This document shows, piece by piece, positions 1-11,752 of a stretch of DNA of 64,000 nt; position 1 is the stretch's first letter; each line of letters opens with the position of its first letter. Made by a program: the position numbers and the translations under genes. Where the stretch lies: positions 1 through 64,000 of the forward strand of contig PUQB01000376.1 in assembly GCA_003024785.1 (NCBI GenBank), given 5' to 3'. Source of the stretch: Selaginella tamariscina (taxonomy: Eukaryota > Streptophyta > Lycopodiopsida > Selaginellales > Selaginellaceae). The notes beneath the pieces were generated by a model. The model saw only the letters and a list, made by a program, of their open reading frames with translations. It did not search any database and had not been told where the DNA came from.

Positions 1-651
1 GACATCTCTTGCCCGTCTGTGGATAAACTCTCCGTCGCCTGAGGAATGTATGTAATGTAATAAATACCAATCAGTGATCGCTCACACTTACTTGACATGA
101 CTGGGACAAAATGTTCACTGGGTTTTAGTATTGTCGTCACCCACCATCTCGAGAATCTTTGTGGCCAAAAGCATAGATTTCCTCATGTGTGATGTGCTTC
201 CCGTATGAAACTGCCACCTGTATGTATGCAGACACGGAGGCATTAAATGAGATGCACACGTGATTAATTTGAGAAGATGTACAACAAGTTATACCTTGTC
301 ACCCACATTCAACTCATTCATAGGCTTGGTTTTTCCAGTCGCCTTATTATAAATTTTAATTCGCTCGATCTTTAATATCTTTAATTATAATTAACTTTAG
401 ATTAAATGATTTAATTACACATATGTTATATAATAAGATGATAAAGCACCTGGGAAACAGCCGTTTTTACATTGGGAAGCACAGTTATTTTTGCTACAGT
501 AAGCATTGCCGGTTCCACAATAACCATACTTGCTACAGCATTGACCCTTTGGACATGGACATTTACCATCTTGTGCACTACAATAAGAAAATAAAAAAGT
601 GGCTAACACAGCAAAAGCAAGAAGAAAAGATTGAAGCTTGAAAGCAGCCAT
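1..651 (-). pseudogene. Hint copy A: hevein-type chitin-binding plus Hog domain, decayed, cut by window edge
   Basis: Exon 1 (651 down to 450) is intact. It encodes a signal peptide ([20 protein letters not shown]...), an 8-cysteine hevein-like domain ([22 protein letters not shown]) and the Hedgehog-like processing site GCFPG. Exon 2 (about 335 to 288) has lost its acceptor and first codons: the sequence runs from intron 1 directly into the ...GKTKPMNEL part. Exon 3 lacks 26 nt and 11 nt relative to copy B, which breaks the frame. Exon 4 starts at 38 and leaves the window. The copy is almost identical to copy E at an offset of about 21.2 kb and shares all its deletions. It is therefore a pseudogene unless a peptide is made from exon 1 alone, read through into intron 1. 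Confidence 0.85.
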
Positions 652-654
652 ATC

Positions 655-910
655 GATATGAAATAACTGCAAATGACACTTGTTATATATAGTACAAGTG
701 CACCGTGGCGAGCACGTCGTATAGACAATTTATTCAAAGCTGGGTATGTATTATATACCTGTACATGAGGGGGATTGCATACAAGCTCAAGTGAATCTCT
801 ATAACTAGAGTGTGTTGACAGTGTGCGTTTTTCCTATCTGGTGTGTATGGTGCATACAAAGTCAAGTCAAGCAAGATAATATGAGATATTGACAGTCAAG
901 TCAAGCAAAA
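655..910 (-). promoter_or_regulatory. Promoter of Hint copy A (TATA box and W-box cluster)
   Basis: Read on the minus strand, a TATATATA-type box lies at about 684-691. Four TTGACT W-box cores (AGTCAA on the plus strand) lie at 860-865, 865-870, 894-899 and 899-904. The block is a near mirror image of the copy B promoter, so A and B are divergently transcribed from the two arms of an inverted repeat. Confidence 0.6.
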
Positions 911-1069
911 TAATACATATGAGAAATTGTCATATACTATACGCCTTTGGTGGAATGTGCCAAATCTGAGGGTTTAGGAAAAGATTTCCAAACATAAAAT
1001 TATATTGACTATCTGGGGACTTTGTTGAATAAAAAAGACACACACACTATCAATAATTACTCTAGATAT

Positions 1070-1830
1070 TAAAAAATACAGATTATGCACTGAATATTCT
1101 TTTTAATTACGTAGTGAATATCATTTTTAGATGAAATTTAGAAACTACATACTTAAACATAGATTTAAAAGAATATAGATTTAAGCGGAAATATAGTGTA
1201 TATACATAGATTACTAATTGAGATGTTGGCATTCACATTTACATTCTTTAATTAACTTACAAATACACATAAAGTTAAATAGTATATTTTGGAGTTATTA
1301 CTGCATTTCATACGGTGTTACAATGATAATCTTGTCCAAATTATAAGCAAAACATTCTTATCTAATAATAAGATCCTATGTGGCGTCATCTTCTCAAAAT
1401 TTCTAATGTATGGCATTTTGAGACTTTTTTCATGTTATATAAAAGCGACGCTAATGGAGCTTATGAATGTTGATGTGGATAACATCAACGTAAGGCAGGA
1501 ACATGATGAATTTGAGCTTAAAGATTAAGTGTGTGTTTATGTTCTAATTTGAATGGGATGAAAAGTTTATAAATAAATTCATTTCAGTTTCTTTAGAGGT
1601 TTTGTATGTTTGATTGCTCTAAAACACAAACTCGGTCCGGATGCAAATTTTGCGTTCAAAACCTTTTACGATCACGTGTGTTCTTGTGGTTAGGACGTTT
1701 AGATTCATTATTTATAAAGTATGATTTGAACTTCGTAAACCATCGTTAATGTTTGCTGTAAATTTTTTGAGAAGCATAACAACCATATTTATGTAACTTG
1801 GAAAATGACATTTCATGAGAGAGAGAAGAT
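1070..1830. other. Non-coding spacer with a conserved small ORF (1289-1528 +)
   Basis: AT-rich sequence between the copy A promoter and the 3' end of dual-retropepsin copy i. A plus-strand frame of up to 79 codons (1289-1528, from a non-ATG start) ends with an acidic tail (ELMNVDVDNINVRQEHDEF). The same frame is identical at 22489-22728, and its 3' part is kept at 13445-13744. Identity among copies could simply reflect recent duplication. No domain is recognised and no promoter is visible, so coding status is doubtful. Confidence 0.3.
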
Positions 1831-1832
1831 AA

Positions 1833-2851
1833 CTATTTCAGACAAGTTGAAACTACTTTAAACGCTTGCTTCCGATGTTGGAAACAAATTAAGTAAAACT
1901 GCCCATGAGAACCAACAAAAAACGATAGAAAAATCAACCATGCCCCAAACTTAAGAAAACATATTGAAATAGCAAAGAAGCAACAAGCAATCCAGAAGAA
2001 CGCCTGCTTTACGTTTCCCACCTAGTTTGGGGAAGATAAACCATCTTTGCAAGGTGGAGAAGTCACTTTGGCGAGATCTAAATAATCCCTGCCATACTGG
2101 ATACAATATTGTTGGTTCTCATTGCCAGAAAGCATCAGCTGCCGTGTCTCAAAGTTGATGTCAGGCCAAGGCATTCCAAATGTCAATTCCCATGGGAACT
2201 GGATGACTCTGAAAGTCCTCTCGTCCGAAAAGCTTCTTACATAATAGCGAAGACGCACAAGTTTCGTGCTACGGTGTTCCCCATGAAAAGTGTGGACAGG
2301 GACATCTGTATTTTTCCACAAAATCTTCAGCCACCACATCACAGTTAGCACCAGTAGTGTCCCAGAACGGCGACGGTAAGTACATGCTCCTGTGTTCCGT
2401 CCACTCGAACAACAGCATGAACCAAGTTGTACTTTGTTGCACACGCGCTATGGTTCTTAGGCTTTAGGTAACGCTGTGTTTTCACACCTCCGTACGGATA
2501 TTGAAACGAGTAGTGATAGAAGGTGAAGTTTCTGGTGGCAAAGTTGATTCTTGGACGGTGCTTTGTAGCCAGGTTTCTCCTACTATCATATCCTTATTAC
2601 GCGTGTCACATACCAAGAACCGTCTTGTCTCTTTAAATTTCCCCAATGAATATTCTACTGTGCAAATCCCTTCTATTTTGAACTTCAGTTCCCTTATGTC
2701 ATTTAAATAAGGCTCTGTAGGAAGCCTCAATTCACAAACAAACAAGCGCCTCCGATATGAAATCCAAACCAGAACCAGTATCCCACAGAATCTTTATTCT
2801 CTTACCTCTCAGATGCCCGTGTGTTACAATACTGTCGTCATTGCTAACCAT
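1833..2851 (-). pseudogene. Dual retropepsin-like gene, copy i
   Basis: The reading begins at ATG 2851 (MVSNDDS-type start seen in full in copy iii). Domain 1 is a retropepsin-like fold with DTGSG expected near the start and (D)MIVGETWL as the ILGxxWL-like motif. A 1-nt deletion after GETWL breaks the frame. Domain 2 is read in shifted frames: VPVHTFHGEHRSTKLVRLRY, then FGMPWPDINFETRQL, which matches the LGMPWL...W motif of retroelement proteases. After a stop near 2022, a further frame down to 1833 is strongly hydrophobic (AFFWIACCFFAISICF...) and could encode one or two membrane segments. No LTR or reverse transcriptase is visible next to it. The segment lies exactly between Hint copies A and B. 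Confidence 0.6.
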
Positions 2852-2854
2852 ACG

Positions 2855-4260
2855 TGTGTGTGAAAATTAAACTAAATATATAAAAGTTTACTAGTTTTAT
2901 CTTCAAAATATCAGTTGTTAGGATTAAAAACAATGTTAAATTAAATCTCATTATTATACGCCAAATGCCACCCGCCAGTTTGTTACAAGAAAAATATGTG
3001 TAATAATGAACTTATCATTACAAAGAGAATGAAGTTTTCACGAGTTAAACATAAATAATTTTAAAATGAAATGACTCAAATCTTAATTCAAGCAATACTA
3101 TGTACAACTACAACAAGGATAACTAGAGATGGATGGAGCATGAATTAGTTCAGAACATTAAACAACCAAGGGAGAAGAAATAGTGATTCGGACGAAAATA
3201 ACATCACCGATCCCTCAAGTTACTGTAGACAACATCGTTAAGACACGAACTCATACACAGTGGGGACACGGTGGAGTCACTAATTCAACAGTTGGAGACT
3301 CATCGAGCAATAGAACTCAAATAAAACACCGTTTTATGAACATGTGAATTCTATTGCTTGGAACACAGGATCACCTACGAGCATACATTAGATATATGAG
3401 GAGCACCTTTTTATGAACAGGTGAATTCCATCCTTCAGAATACCCGTAAGCATAATGAATTATAGGCAATTGAGGATCACTTACACGCATACATTAGAAA
3501 TTTAGCAGAGGACGGATGTTTTGCTTATAATCTGAAATGTAGTAATAATTTCAAAATACGGACACTTGCAGAATGGGGCCCTTTTTAGATTAGGACATAT
3601 ATAAGAAATTGAGGAGAAATTAATAATTCTCTTTATTTTAAAAGGTTTTCCAAGTGTTTATTAAGTATAATTTTTTTAAATTTTTTAATTAATATGCATT
3701 AAAACCCATTCACATATGCATTTAAATAAAAAACATATTAATTAAAAAATGCGTTAATCTTAAATAAATTTACATTTTAATTTGTAAGGAATTCACATTT
3801 AATTTTTATTTTCCTTCTTATGTCATAATAATAATGCATGTTAAATCCCTCTTAAAAAATATTGTAATTAAGGAGGCCATTGTGCAAACTAACCCAAAAT
3901 ATACTATATAAATTGATGTGTATTTATAAGTTTTAATTAAAGAATGCAAATGTGAATGTCAACATCTCAATTATTAATCTATGTAATATTCACTATATTT
4001 TCGCTTAAATCTATATTATGTAAAATCTATGTTTAAGTATGTAATTTCTAAGTTTCATTTAAAAATATGCATAATCTGTATTTTTTAAGTCTCAACTAGT
4101 GAATACCAATATCTAGAGTAATTACTGATAGTGTGTGTCTTTTTTATTCAACAAAGTCTAGATCATCAATATAATTTTATGTTTGGAAATCTTTTCTTAA
4201 ACCCTCAGATTTGGCACATTTCCACCAAAGGCGTATAGTATATGACAATTTCTCATATGT
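2855..4260. other. AT-rich non-coding spacer upstream of Hint copy B
   Basis: No supportable gene. The first half carries the intact (empty) target site for the gypsy insertion found in the E/F unit: acattagatatatgagg at about 3385-3401. From about 3950 onward the sequence is an inverted match of 720-1250, forming the second arm of the A/B inverted repeat. Confidence 0.6.
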
Positions 4261-4275
4261 ATTATTTTGCTCGAC

Positions 4276-4505
4276 TTGACTGTCAATATCTCATATTATT
4301 TTGCTTGACTTGACTTTGTATGCACCATACACACCAGCTATAGAGATAGATAGGAAAAACGCACACTACCAGACACACTCCAGTTATAGAGATTCACTTG
4401 AGTTTGTATGCAATCCCCCTCATGTACAGGTATATAATACATATCCAGCTTTGAATAAATTGTCTCTACGACGTGCTCGCCACGGTGCACTTGTACTATA
4501 TATAA
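4276..4505 (+). promoter_or_regulatory. Promoter of Hint copy B: W-box cluster and TATA box
   Basis: Three TTGACT cores lie at 4276-4281, 4305-4310 and 4310-4315, that is 222-261 nt upstream of the ATG. A TATATATA box lies at about 4497-4504, roughly 35 nt upstream of the ATG, so the 5' leader must be very short. TTGAC(C/T) is the W-box recognised by plant WRKY factors, which fits a chitin-binding defence-type product. Binding is an inference. Confidence 0.6.
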
Positions 4506-4536
4506 CAAGTGCCATTTGCAGTTGTTTCATATCGAT

Positions 4537-5718
4537 ATGGCTGCTTTCAAGTTTCAATTTTTTCTTCTTGCTTTTGCTGTGTTAGCCACTTTTTTATTTG
4601 CTTATTGTAGTGCACAAGATGGTAAATGTCCATGTCCAAAGGGTCAATGCTGTAGCAAGTATGGTTATTGTGGAAAAGGCACGGATTACTGTGGCAAAAA
4701 TAACTGTGCTTCCCAATGTAACAACGGCTGTTTCCCAGGTGCTCTTTATCATCTTATTATATAGCATATATGTAATTAAATCATTTAATCTAAAGTTAAT
4801 TACAGTTAAAGATATTAAAGATCCAGCGAATTAAAATTTATAATAAGTTTGATTCAATTGCAGGCGATGCTTTGGTGTACTTATCAACTGGAAAAACCAA
4901 GCCTATGAATGAGTTGAGTGTGGGTGACAAGGTATAATTTGTTGTACATCTTCTCAAATTAATCACGTGTGCATCTCATTTAATGCCTGCATACAGGTGG
5001 CAGTTTCAGACGGGAAGTACATCACACATGAGGAAATCTATGCTTTTGGCCACAAAGATTCCCAAGCTGTGTCCGAGGTCATAAAGCTCGAGATGGTGGG
5101 TGACGACAATACTAAAACCCTAGAACTTACCAGTGAACATTTTGTCCCAATCATGTCAAGTAAGTGTGAGCGATCACTGATTGGTATTTATTACATTACA
5201 TACATTCTTCAGGCGACGGAGAGTTTATCCACAAACGCGCAAGAGATGTCAAAACTGGTGATATTCTTACGGCTTCAAATGCTTCCCTGCATACCACTAT
5301 TCCTTACATTATCAGTGGTAATGGGATTTTTATATATTGTAAGATTTGGTCTTAATTATTTAAATGTGCAGGAATCTCTAAGGTGGACAAGGATGGACTC
5401 TACAAACCATACACAACGAGCGGAAACTTAATCGTTAACGATGTTACAGTTTCATGTCACAGCGAGTGGTTCCTCGATGGGATATTTGACGCATTGAAGA
5501 TAACGCACATGTTACCCGCTGCTTACCAAGTTGTTTTGCTTCCAGCTCGGTTACTGTACAAGACACTTGGAAAAGATATGTTTGCTGCAGTTTACAACAA
5601 ACTTGATTCAAATCTGGACATTGCAGTGTTTGGTACTATGTATGGTGGTAAGATTGCCGTCACTGCAGCCATGGCTGCCATGTATGGGCTCTACAAGGTT
5701 TCCACCAAGTATGCATGA
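4537..5718 (+). CDS. Secreted hevein-type chitin-binding peptide fused to a Hedgehog-type Hint (Hog) domain, intact copy B
   Basis: Five exons (4537-4738, 4864-4931, 4997-5159, 5213-5317, 5372-5718) with GT-AG introns sum to 885 nt, giving 294 aa without a stop. Residues 1 to about 26 are a signal peptide. Residues 27-64 hold eight cysteines in hevein order (KCPC, QCC, GYCG, DYCG, NNC, SQC), with a shortened first loop. GCFPGDALVYL at about 64-74 is the Hog start: Gly-Cys-Phe is the Hedgehog self-cleavage site. Further Hog marks are [17 protein letters not shown] (TxxH block), TGDILTAS and [20 protein letters not shown], matching the Hedgehog GLYxPxTxxGxxxV..V..SC pattern. A hydrophobic tail of about 85 aa follows, in the place of the sterol-recognition region of Hedgehog. 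Expected product: a secreted precursor that cleaves itself at Gly-Cys and frees a peptide of about 38 aa, perhaps with a C-terminal adduct. The start ATG follows the TATA box and begins the signal peptide. Confidence 0.9.
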
Positions 5719-8700
5719 TGGACCTTGTGTCTAGCAGCATCAGGCACCTAAAAGCCTATGCATGTAAATATAATCCTATGCTAAAATAAAAAATAAATAA
5801 ATCGTTATTGTAATTGTGAAACAGTATTTTTTACATAGTATATATAATAAAGTACAGTTACTTTAATTAACCACTCAAATAAAAGTTTGAAACAAATAAG
5901 GTAAATAAGATTCAAGAGAATATATTGTACCTAAAAAATCTAAAATTTGTAAGTCGACATGTACAACTTTATCATGTTATTTATTAATATTATTAATATA
6001 ATTTATATATTAATTTAAATCTAAGCTATTCAATTATATCTTATAGCATATTACAAAAAGAATTATTTTTTTTGCAAAGGCTACAATTATGTAAACAGAG
6101 TTTAAGAATGTAAACCATCTCAATTAAAACATACTATTAGCACATTGCAGAAAAATTATGTATGAAACAATATTTTAGTATCTTAATTAAACTTTTCAAA
6201 GTTTAATAATTAGGGAATATTTAAGGCATATTCTTTATCATAAGATATTATTAGGTTTATACAAAAAAGAATATCTTTAAGATAATATAGTACCTTAATT
6301 AAATATAAATATTATTAAGATATTTTAAATTTCTCAGTTGTATAACAGGTTTCTAATACCCATGCATGAACTCTTATTCTATTTTTAAGTTGACTCATAT
6401 CACACACTGTTGTAGCCTTACCATTGAGATATTTATAATTATGAATTTGAATTATTTTTATTTAATCTCTTTTGTGTATGTATATGTGCGTGTGTGGTGT
6501 GTGTGTGTGTGTGTGTGTGTTTACAATGAAATAAGAAGTATGCATATTTATGTTCACCCCAAACCTTAAATTTAAATATTCATACCCAATACTAAACAAA
6601 GACTTTCCATATATTATTAGTTTGGTGTATAAAATAAATTATTATAAAGATACTTTAAAGTTTTATTAATAGTGTTTAACCACAGTTTATTCACTAGAAA
6701 TGTTTACTTAATCTTTAAATCATAGGAAAATGTGGATAGTAATGTGGTCTGGCTTTGCTTATTACATTTTCTTGGTTAACGATAGATATTCAAAAGTATA
6801 TTTTAAATTAAACAGCAATGAAAGATTTTATTATTTACAACAAATCCAATAGTTGATTAGACTTACTAAAAAGAAAATTTATGCTTAACATGACTCAAAA
6901 GTTTAAATATGTTAATGTTTTTACATATTAGTAAATCACCTAATCAAAAGTTAACTTATTTTCTATTAAAGAAGGACAAATATACCATTCTTCATTGATC
7001 TATGTTTTAATTTATTTTTTTTCAAATCTCACCTAAAGAATGCTTTTTATTTAAGTATGTGTATTTCTAAGTTTAATTTATTAATCTATGTAATATTCAC
7101 TATACTTAAATCTATATTTAGTAAAATGCTTATTACATTTTGTGGTTTAGGACAGATATTCAAAAGCATATTTTAAATTAAATAATAATGATTATTTACG
7201 ACAAATCAAATTGTTATTTAGACTTATTAAAAGGAAAACTTATGCTTAATGATAACTCAAAAGCTTAAATATATTGATGTTTTTACGTATTAGTAAATCA
7301 CCTAATAAAACATTAACTTTTTTTTTATATTAAAGAAGGGCAATTATACCATACTTCATTGATCTATGCTTTAAATTTATAGTTTTCAAATCTCAATTAA
7401 AGAATACCTTTTATTTAAGTATGTATATTTCCAAGTTCAATTTATTAATCTATTTAATATTCACTATACTTAAATCTATATTTATTAAAATATATTTAAA
7501 TTTAAAGAGTCAGTATTTAAAGGTAGGAATTGCTAAACTCATTTTATTAATAAATTTTTGTGCTAACCCACTTACATAAATATCAAAAGAGGAGGCTCCA
7601 TCACAAGTATATGTAATGAGAATTTTAAGTTCAAAAGAGTATCCGTTATTTATCAATGCAAGCTTAGATTGTGCTGTCAAGGCACAGCTCTGTTGTGTTG
7701 CCACTTTTAAACAATATGGATACGTCCCATGATGGTAAGATTATGCCTTTGTGATTAAATATGTCGCATATAAGGAGTTAACTCCTCTTGTTTAATAATC
7801 TGCTTGCAAGCCTATAAGGCATTGCATGAGTTCATGATCCACAAGAATAAGAATAGTGTTTGAGACCTTGCTCCGATTATTTCATTCGTCTTGTAGCTCG
7901 GCTAGCACACACATCCTAACTCATAAGGTGAGCATTGACTGTGGACTTGGCCAATTGGGCGTGTGAATTTTTAAAAGACGAGTTCTTAATGATTTTTTTT
8001 AAGGTTTCCAAAAAGGGTTTTTAGGGTTGGCATCTGGTGAGTTACATATTTGACACCAAATGAAAACTCTGATAATTGTGGAACAAGCAAAATGCATATA
8101 CGATATCTAAGACTCATTTTCATCTTTATTCCTAAATGAAGATGAAAATGAGCTACAAAATAATATCAAAAAGGACAAAACTAATAAACTTAATACTTTT
8201 TAGAAGCCCAAAAAGCTTGTTTAATGATCACTCAAGCTTTTCAAAAGTTTTTGTTGTAGACTCGTTTTATGAGAGTCAAGCAAAAAGGTGTCATTATCTA
8301 TGAGATGCATGGATAACCTTTGTCTTCCAAGTGGTATAGTTTTAGAGCATGGCAACAATTCATGGTTCATAGCTCTACATAATACGCTACTACTTGAAGA
8401 ATAATGCTATGTTTGTGGTATTTAAATACATATGTCAATTGAAAGTGGTTCAATCTTAACTTGTGAATAATTGATACAATATACAATGTTTACCAACCTA
8501 GTGTGATCCTTAAAACTATCAATTACTCTTTACATTTTTTTTGTCGAAGTTAAAAACTTAATGCTAGACTTCAAATTTTGAATTATAACTTGATAAGTAT
8601 CTTAAATGACTTAATGTGCTAAACTCTTATCAATACCAGAACACTCAAATAGTTTTAAATATTTGCAATTGTGCGTTACATTATAGAGTGTACAACCTAC

Positions 8701-9190
8701 ATGCACACGGACTAAAATAACTTTATTGTATTGTGTATCTTTTCTGACCACTAATTCATATATATAACTTGTTACATAACTCGTAAAAAAAATGCTACTT
8801 TTATTTATCATCTTTATAAACATGTTCAACAAATCTAATAAATCAGACATTACTACTTGATTTAACCCACCACACCTATTCTCTACACTGATTTGAATTG
8901 GTCATGCAAGTACCTAATCTACAATAATGTTATCTAATTTCCTTTGACATTTAAATATTTTTTTATGTTCTATATCAAGCCATATTTAAGGATGTTTGCA
9001 CTAGGTTGTGTTTTAGTAATGTATCAAAATCAAAATTAGAATAAGGTAAAGTACATGCATGGAGTTGAGAACACAAGGAAGTCATGATAACACAAGCAAT
9101 TGAGAGCCTAAAATTATTCTTGTTAATTGAAATTGTTTTCCATTATATTAATGTAATGGATTAAAATAAACTTGTTAAATTAGTTACAAG
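5719..9190. other. AT-rich intergenic region downstream of copy B, no gene seen
   Basis: The segment recurs downstream of D (17885-20700) and F (29650-32500), and inverted downstream of C (10446-11750). A TG microsatellite lies at about 6490-6520. Two internally similar sub-blocks (about 6780-7130 and 7130-7500) repeat motifs such as ggacagatattcaaaag. Small ORFs at 7510-7704 and 8611-8850 show no domain and decay in the other copies. Confidence 0.6.
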
Positions 9191-9196
9191 ATAATA

Positions 9197-10440
9197 GGGG
9201 CCTCCGCACCTGTCTCTTGCTTAAAAGTCTCTTTTAAGCATTTAAAAGAAATGTCTTAAAACCCAAACCGCACTACCTTTTAATATGAACTTTAAGGTTA
9301 AGGAATATTCGCTTAAAAGGATTGTAAAAAGAGTCTTAAAAGTGACGCTTCTGCACATATCCTTTTAGTAATTTCCGTTTATCATTTTCAAACATAGAGC
9401 ACCTGATGATCACCTCTGCCAACGGCACTTGGAGGATGTGCAAAACACGACGAGCACCTCTGCCAACAACACCTGGAAGATGTGCAAAACACTCGTAAGC
9501 TGTTTTGAAAACTTAGAAAGTATTTCAAGTACTGGTTTCAAGTATTTCAGCGTCTTCATCCTCCTTCGAACTCCTTCAACGCTTGGCTCGACACCGCTCC
9601 ACTTCAGCATCTATTTGAGATGCCATCGTGCGTGCATACTCAGCACCTCCACCACTAGGATGGACACCAGCTGCTGGGTGAGCAGCGAAAGAAGAGCTCC
9701 CGACTGAGTAGTTGAAAAGAAAGAGTTGCCCACTGAGCAGTAGTAAAAGTTGAGCTTCCCGGATGAGTAGCAACAAATGGAGATTTGTCTGGTTGAGTAA
9801 AAAACGCCGGGCTGCTCTATTGAGTTCCAAACATTGGGCTACTTGAATACACTAGGGAGCTTTGATGAGCATAGACTAAGCCAGGAATCCCCATAGGGTG
9901 TCTCGCTCCGTGAATCCCGTTGTGTATCCCCTGGCCATGGACCTGGGCAGGTCCATGGACCCTCCAGCTCCTTGGCCAACTCCTTGATCACCTGTTGGAA
10001 ACGATCGCAACGATGGATTGCTAAATCCACCCAGGTCTACCCGACTCCTGAGAAAATGCACCGGTGGCGCGAAAAGCTTCACCACTTGCACCCTATATTA
10101 AATGTTGTTGTGCTGTCGTTGACGTGGTGGCGCGAAAAGCTTCACCACTTGCACCCTATATTAAATGTTGTTGCTGTCGTTGACGTGGCACTTAGAAGAG
10201 CTTAAAGATCCTCTTGAGGATCTTTAGGCTCCTCTAAATTTTTATCAAAAATGAGTGGATATTCCCCTATTATTCTCTTAAAAGAATTTTTTAAAGAATG
10301 GTGCGGTTCTGACTTTTTTAAGAAGATCCCTTGCTTAAAAGAACCAATTTTAACACTTTTAGCGCAAGAAGTAGGTGCGGTTGCGATTTGTTCACTTTTA
10401 AGGAGATAAAAGTAGTTTTAAAAGCAAGTGCGGAGGCCCC
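9197..10440. mobile_element. Non-autonomous DNA transposon with terminal inverted repeats
   Basis: The ends are GGGGCCTCCGCAC (9197-9209) and its exact inverted copy (10428-10440), followed by imperfect TTGCTTTTAAAA-like extensions. Flanking TAATA (9192-9196) and TAATG (10441-10445) suggest a 5-bp target duplication. Alignment to the related empty segment near 31480 supports insertion at this point. The interior is less AT-rich than its surroundings. Short frames inside (such as 9576-9830 minus) show no transposase motif. The superfamily is uncertain: the G-rich ends recall PIF/Harbinger-type MITEs, but the duplication is not the expected TWA. Confidence 0.7.
10063..10186. repeat. Tandem duplication, 63-bp unit, inside the TIR element
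   Basis: Two adjacent copies of a unit beginning ggtggcgcgaaaagcttcac start at 10063 and 10126. They differ by a 2-nt deletion (tgttgtgctg versus tgttgctg). Confidence 0.85.
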
Positions 10441-10445
10441 TAATG

Positions 10446-11750
10446 TAATTTTAAAGTTTAAAGTAATGGTTTGTGGGAAAATAACCCATTAGTGTAAACT
10501 ATCGGAGATTAAAAGAAGTCACTAATTGAATGATTGGTGAGAACCACCCATTCAAAAAAATAGTCTATGATGTTGTAGTGAATACTATTTTTAATTACAT
10601 AATGAATATTATTTTTAGTTGAAAATTAGAAAACAGACTTAAATTTAAACATAGATTTTAATAAATATATATTTAAGTATAGTGAATATTAAATAGATTA
10701 ATAAATTGAACCTAGAAATACACATACTTAAATAAAAGGTATTCTTAGTTGAGATTTGAAAAATAAATTTAAAACATAGATCAATGAATAATGGTATAAT
10801 TGCCCTTCTTTAATGTAAAAAAAAATTAATTTTTTATAAAATGATTTACTAATATGTAAAAACATCAACATATTTAAGCTTTGAGTCATTGTTAAGCATA
10901 AGTTTTCCTTTTAATAAGTCTAATCAACAATTTGATATGTCGTAAATAATTATTATTTAATTTAAAATATGCTTTTGAATATCTGTCCTAAACCACAAAA
11001 ATGTAATAAACATTTACTAAATAGAAGTATAGTGAATATTACATATATTAATAAATTAAATATACTTAAATAAAAAGCATTCTTTAGTTGAGATTTGAAA
11101 AATATAAATTAAAACATAGATCAATGAAGAATGATATAATTGCCCTTTTTAATATAAAATAAGTTAACTTTTGATTAGGTGATTTACTAATGTGTAAAAA
11201 CATTAACATATTTAAACTTTTGAGTCATCGTTAAGCATAAGTTTTCCTTTTAATAAGTCTAATCAATATTCAATTTGTTGTAAATAAAAAATCTTTCATT
11301 GTTATTTAAGTTAAAATATGCTTATGAATATTTGTTTTAAACCACGAAAATGTAATAAGCAAAGCCAGACCACATTACTATTCACACTTTCCCATAATTT
11401 AAAGATTAAGTGAACACTTTTAATGAATAAACACTATTAATAAAACTTTAAAGTATCTTTATAATAATTTATTTTATACACCAACATGAATATTTAAATT
11501 TAAGGTTTAGGGTGAACATAAATATGCATACTTCTATTTCATTGTATATAACACTATACAAAAGAGATTAAATAAAAATAATTCAAGTTCATAAATTTAA
11601 TATCTCAATGGTAAGGCTACAATAGTGGTGATATGAGTCGATTTAAAAATAGAATAAGAGTTTCATGCATGGGTATGTTCTTAGAAACATGTTATACAAT
11701 TGAGAAATTTAAAATATCTTAATAATATTTAATTACATTCATAGGCTGTT
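10446..11750. repeat. Inverted copy of the region downstream of Hint genes, 3' side of copy C
   Basis: Read on the minus strand, this region matches the 3' flank of copy B. For example, gcaaagccagaccacattac at about 11355 is the reverse of the block near 6740. Compared with B it lacks roughly 0.5 kb directly after the stop codon. No gene seen. Confidence 0.65.
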
Positions 11751-11752
11751 CA

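Noticed and set aside
423..641. ORFs opposite to Hint exon 1 (also 12635-12865 and 16578-16832)
   Set aside because: Antisense shadows of the conserved exon 1; no independent support.
2501..2710. Plus-strand ORF over dual-retropepsin copy i (also 14717)
   Set aside because: Antisense shadow of the retropepsin frame.
4301..4585. ORF of 94 codons starting in the Hint promoter (also at 16462, 21803, 28263)
   Set aside because: It runs through the TATA box into exon 1 in the wrong frame and is preserved only because the promoters are duplicates.
4967..5431. 154-codon ORF across Hint exons 3-5 and introns (also 17118, 28877)
   Set aside because: It reads through two introns and shifts out of the Hint frame. 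The spliced frame explains the splice sites and motifs.
6366..6569. ORF with a VCVCVCV stretch
   Set aside because: Translation of a TG microsatellite; decays in the other copies.
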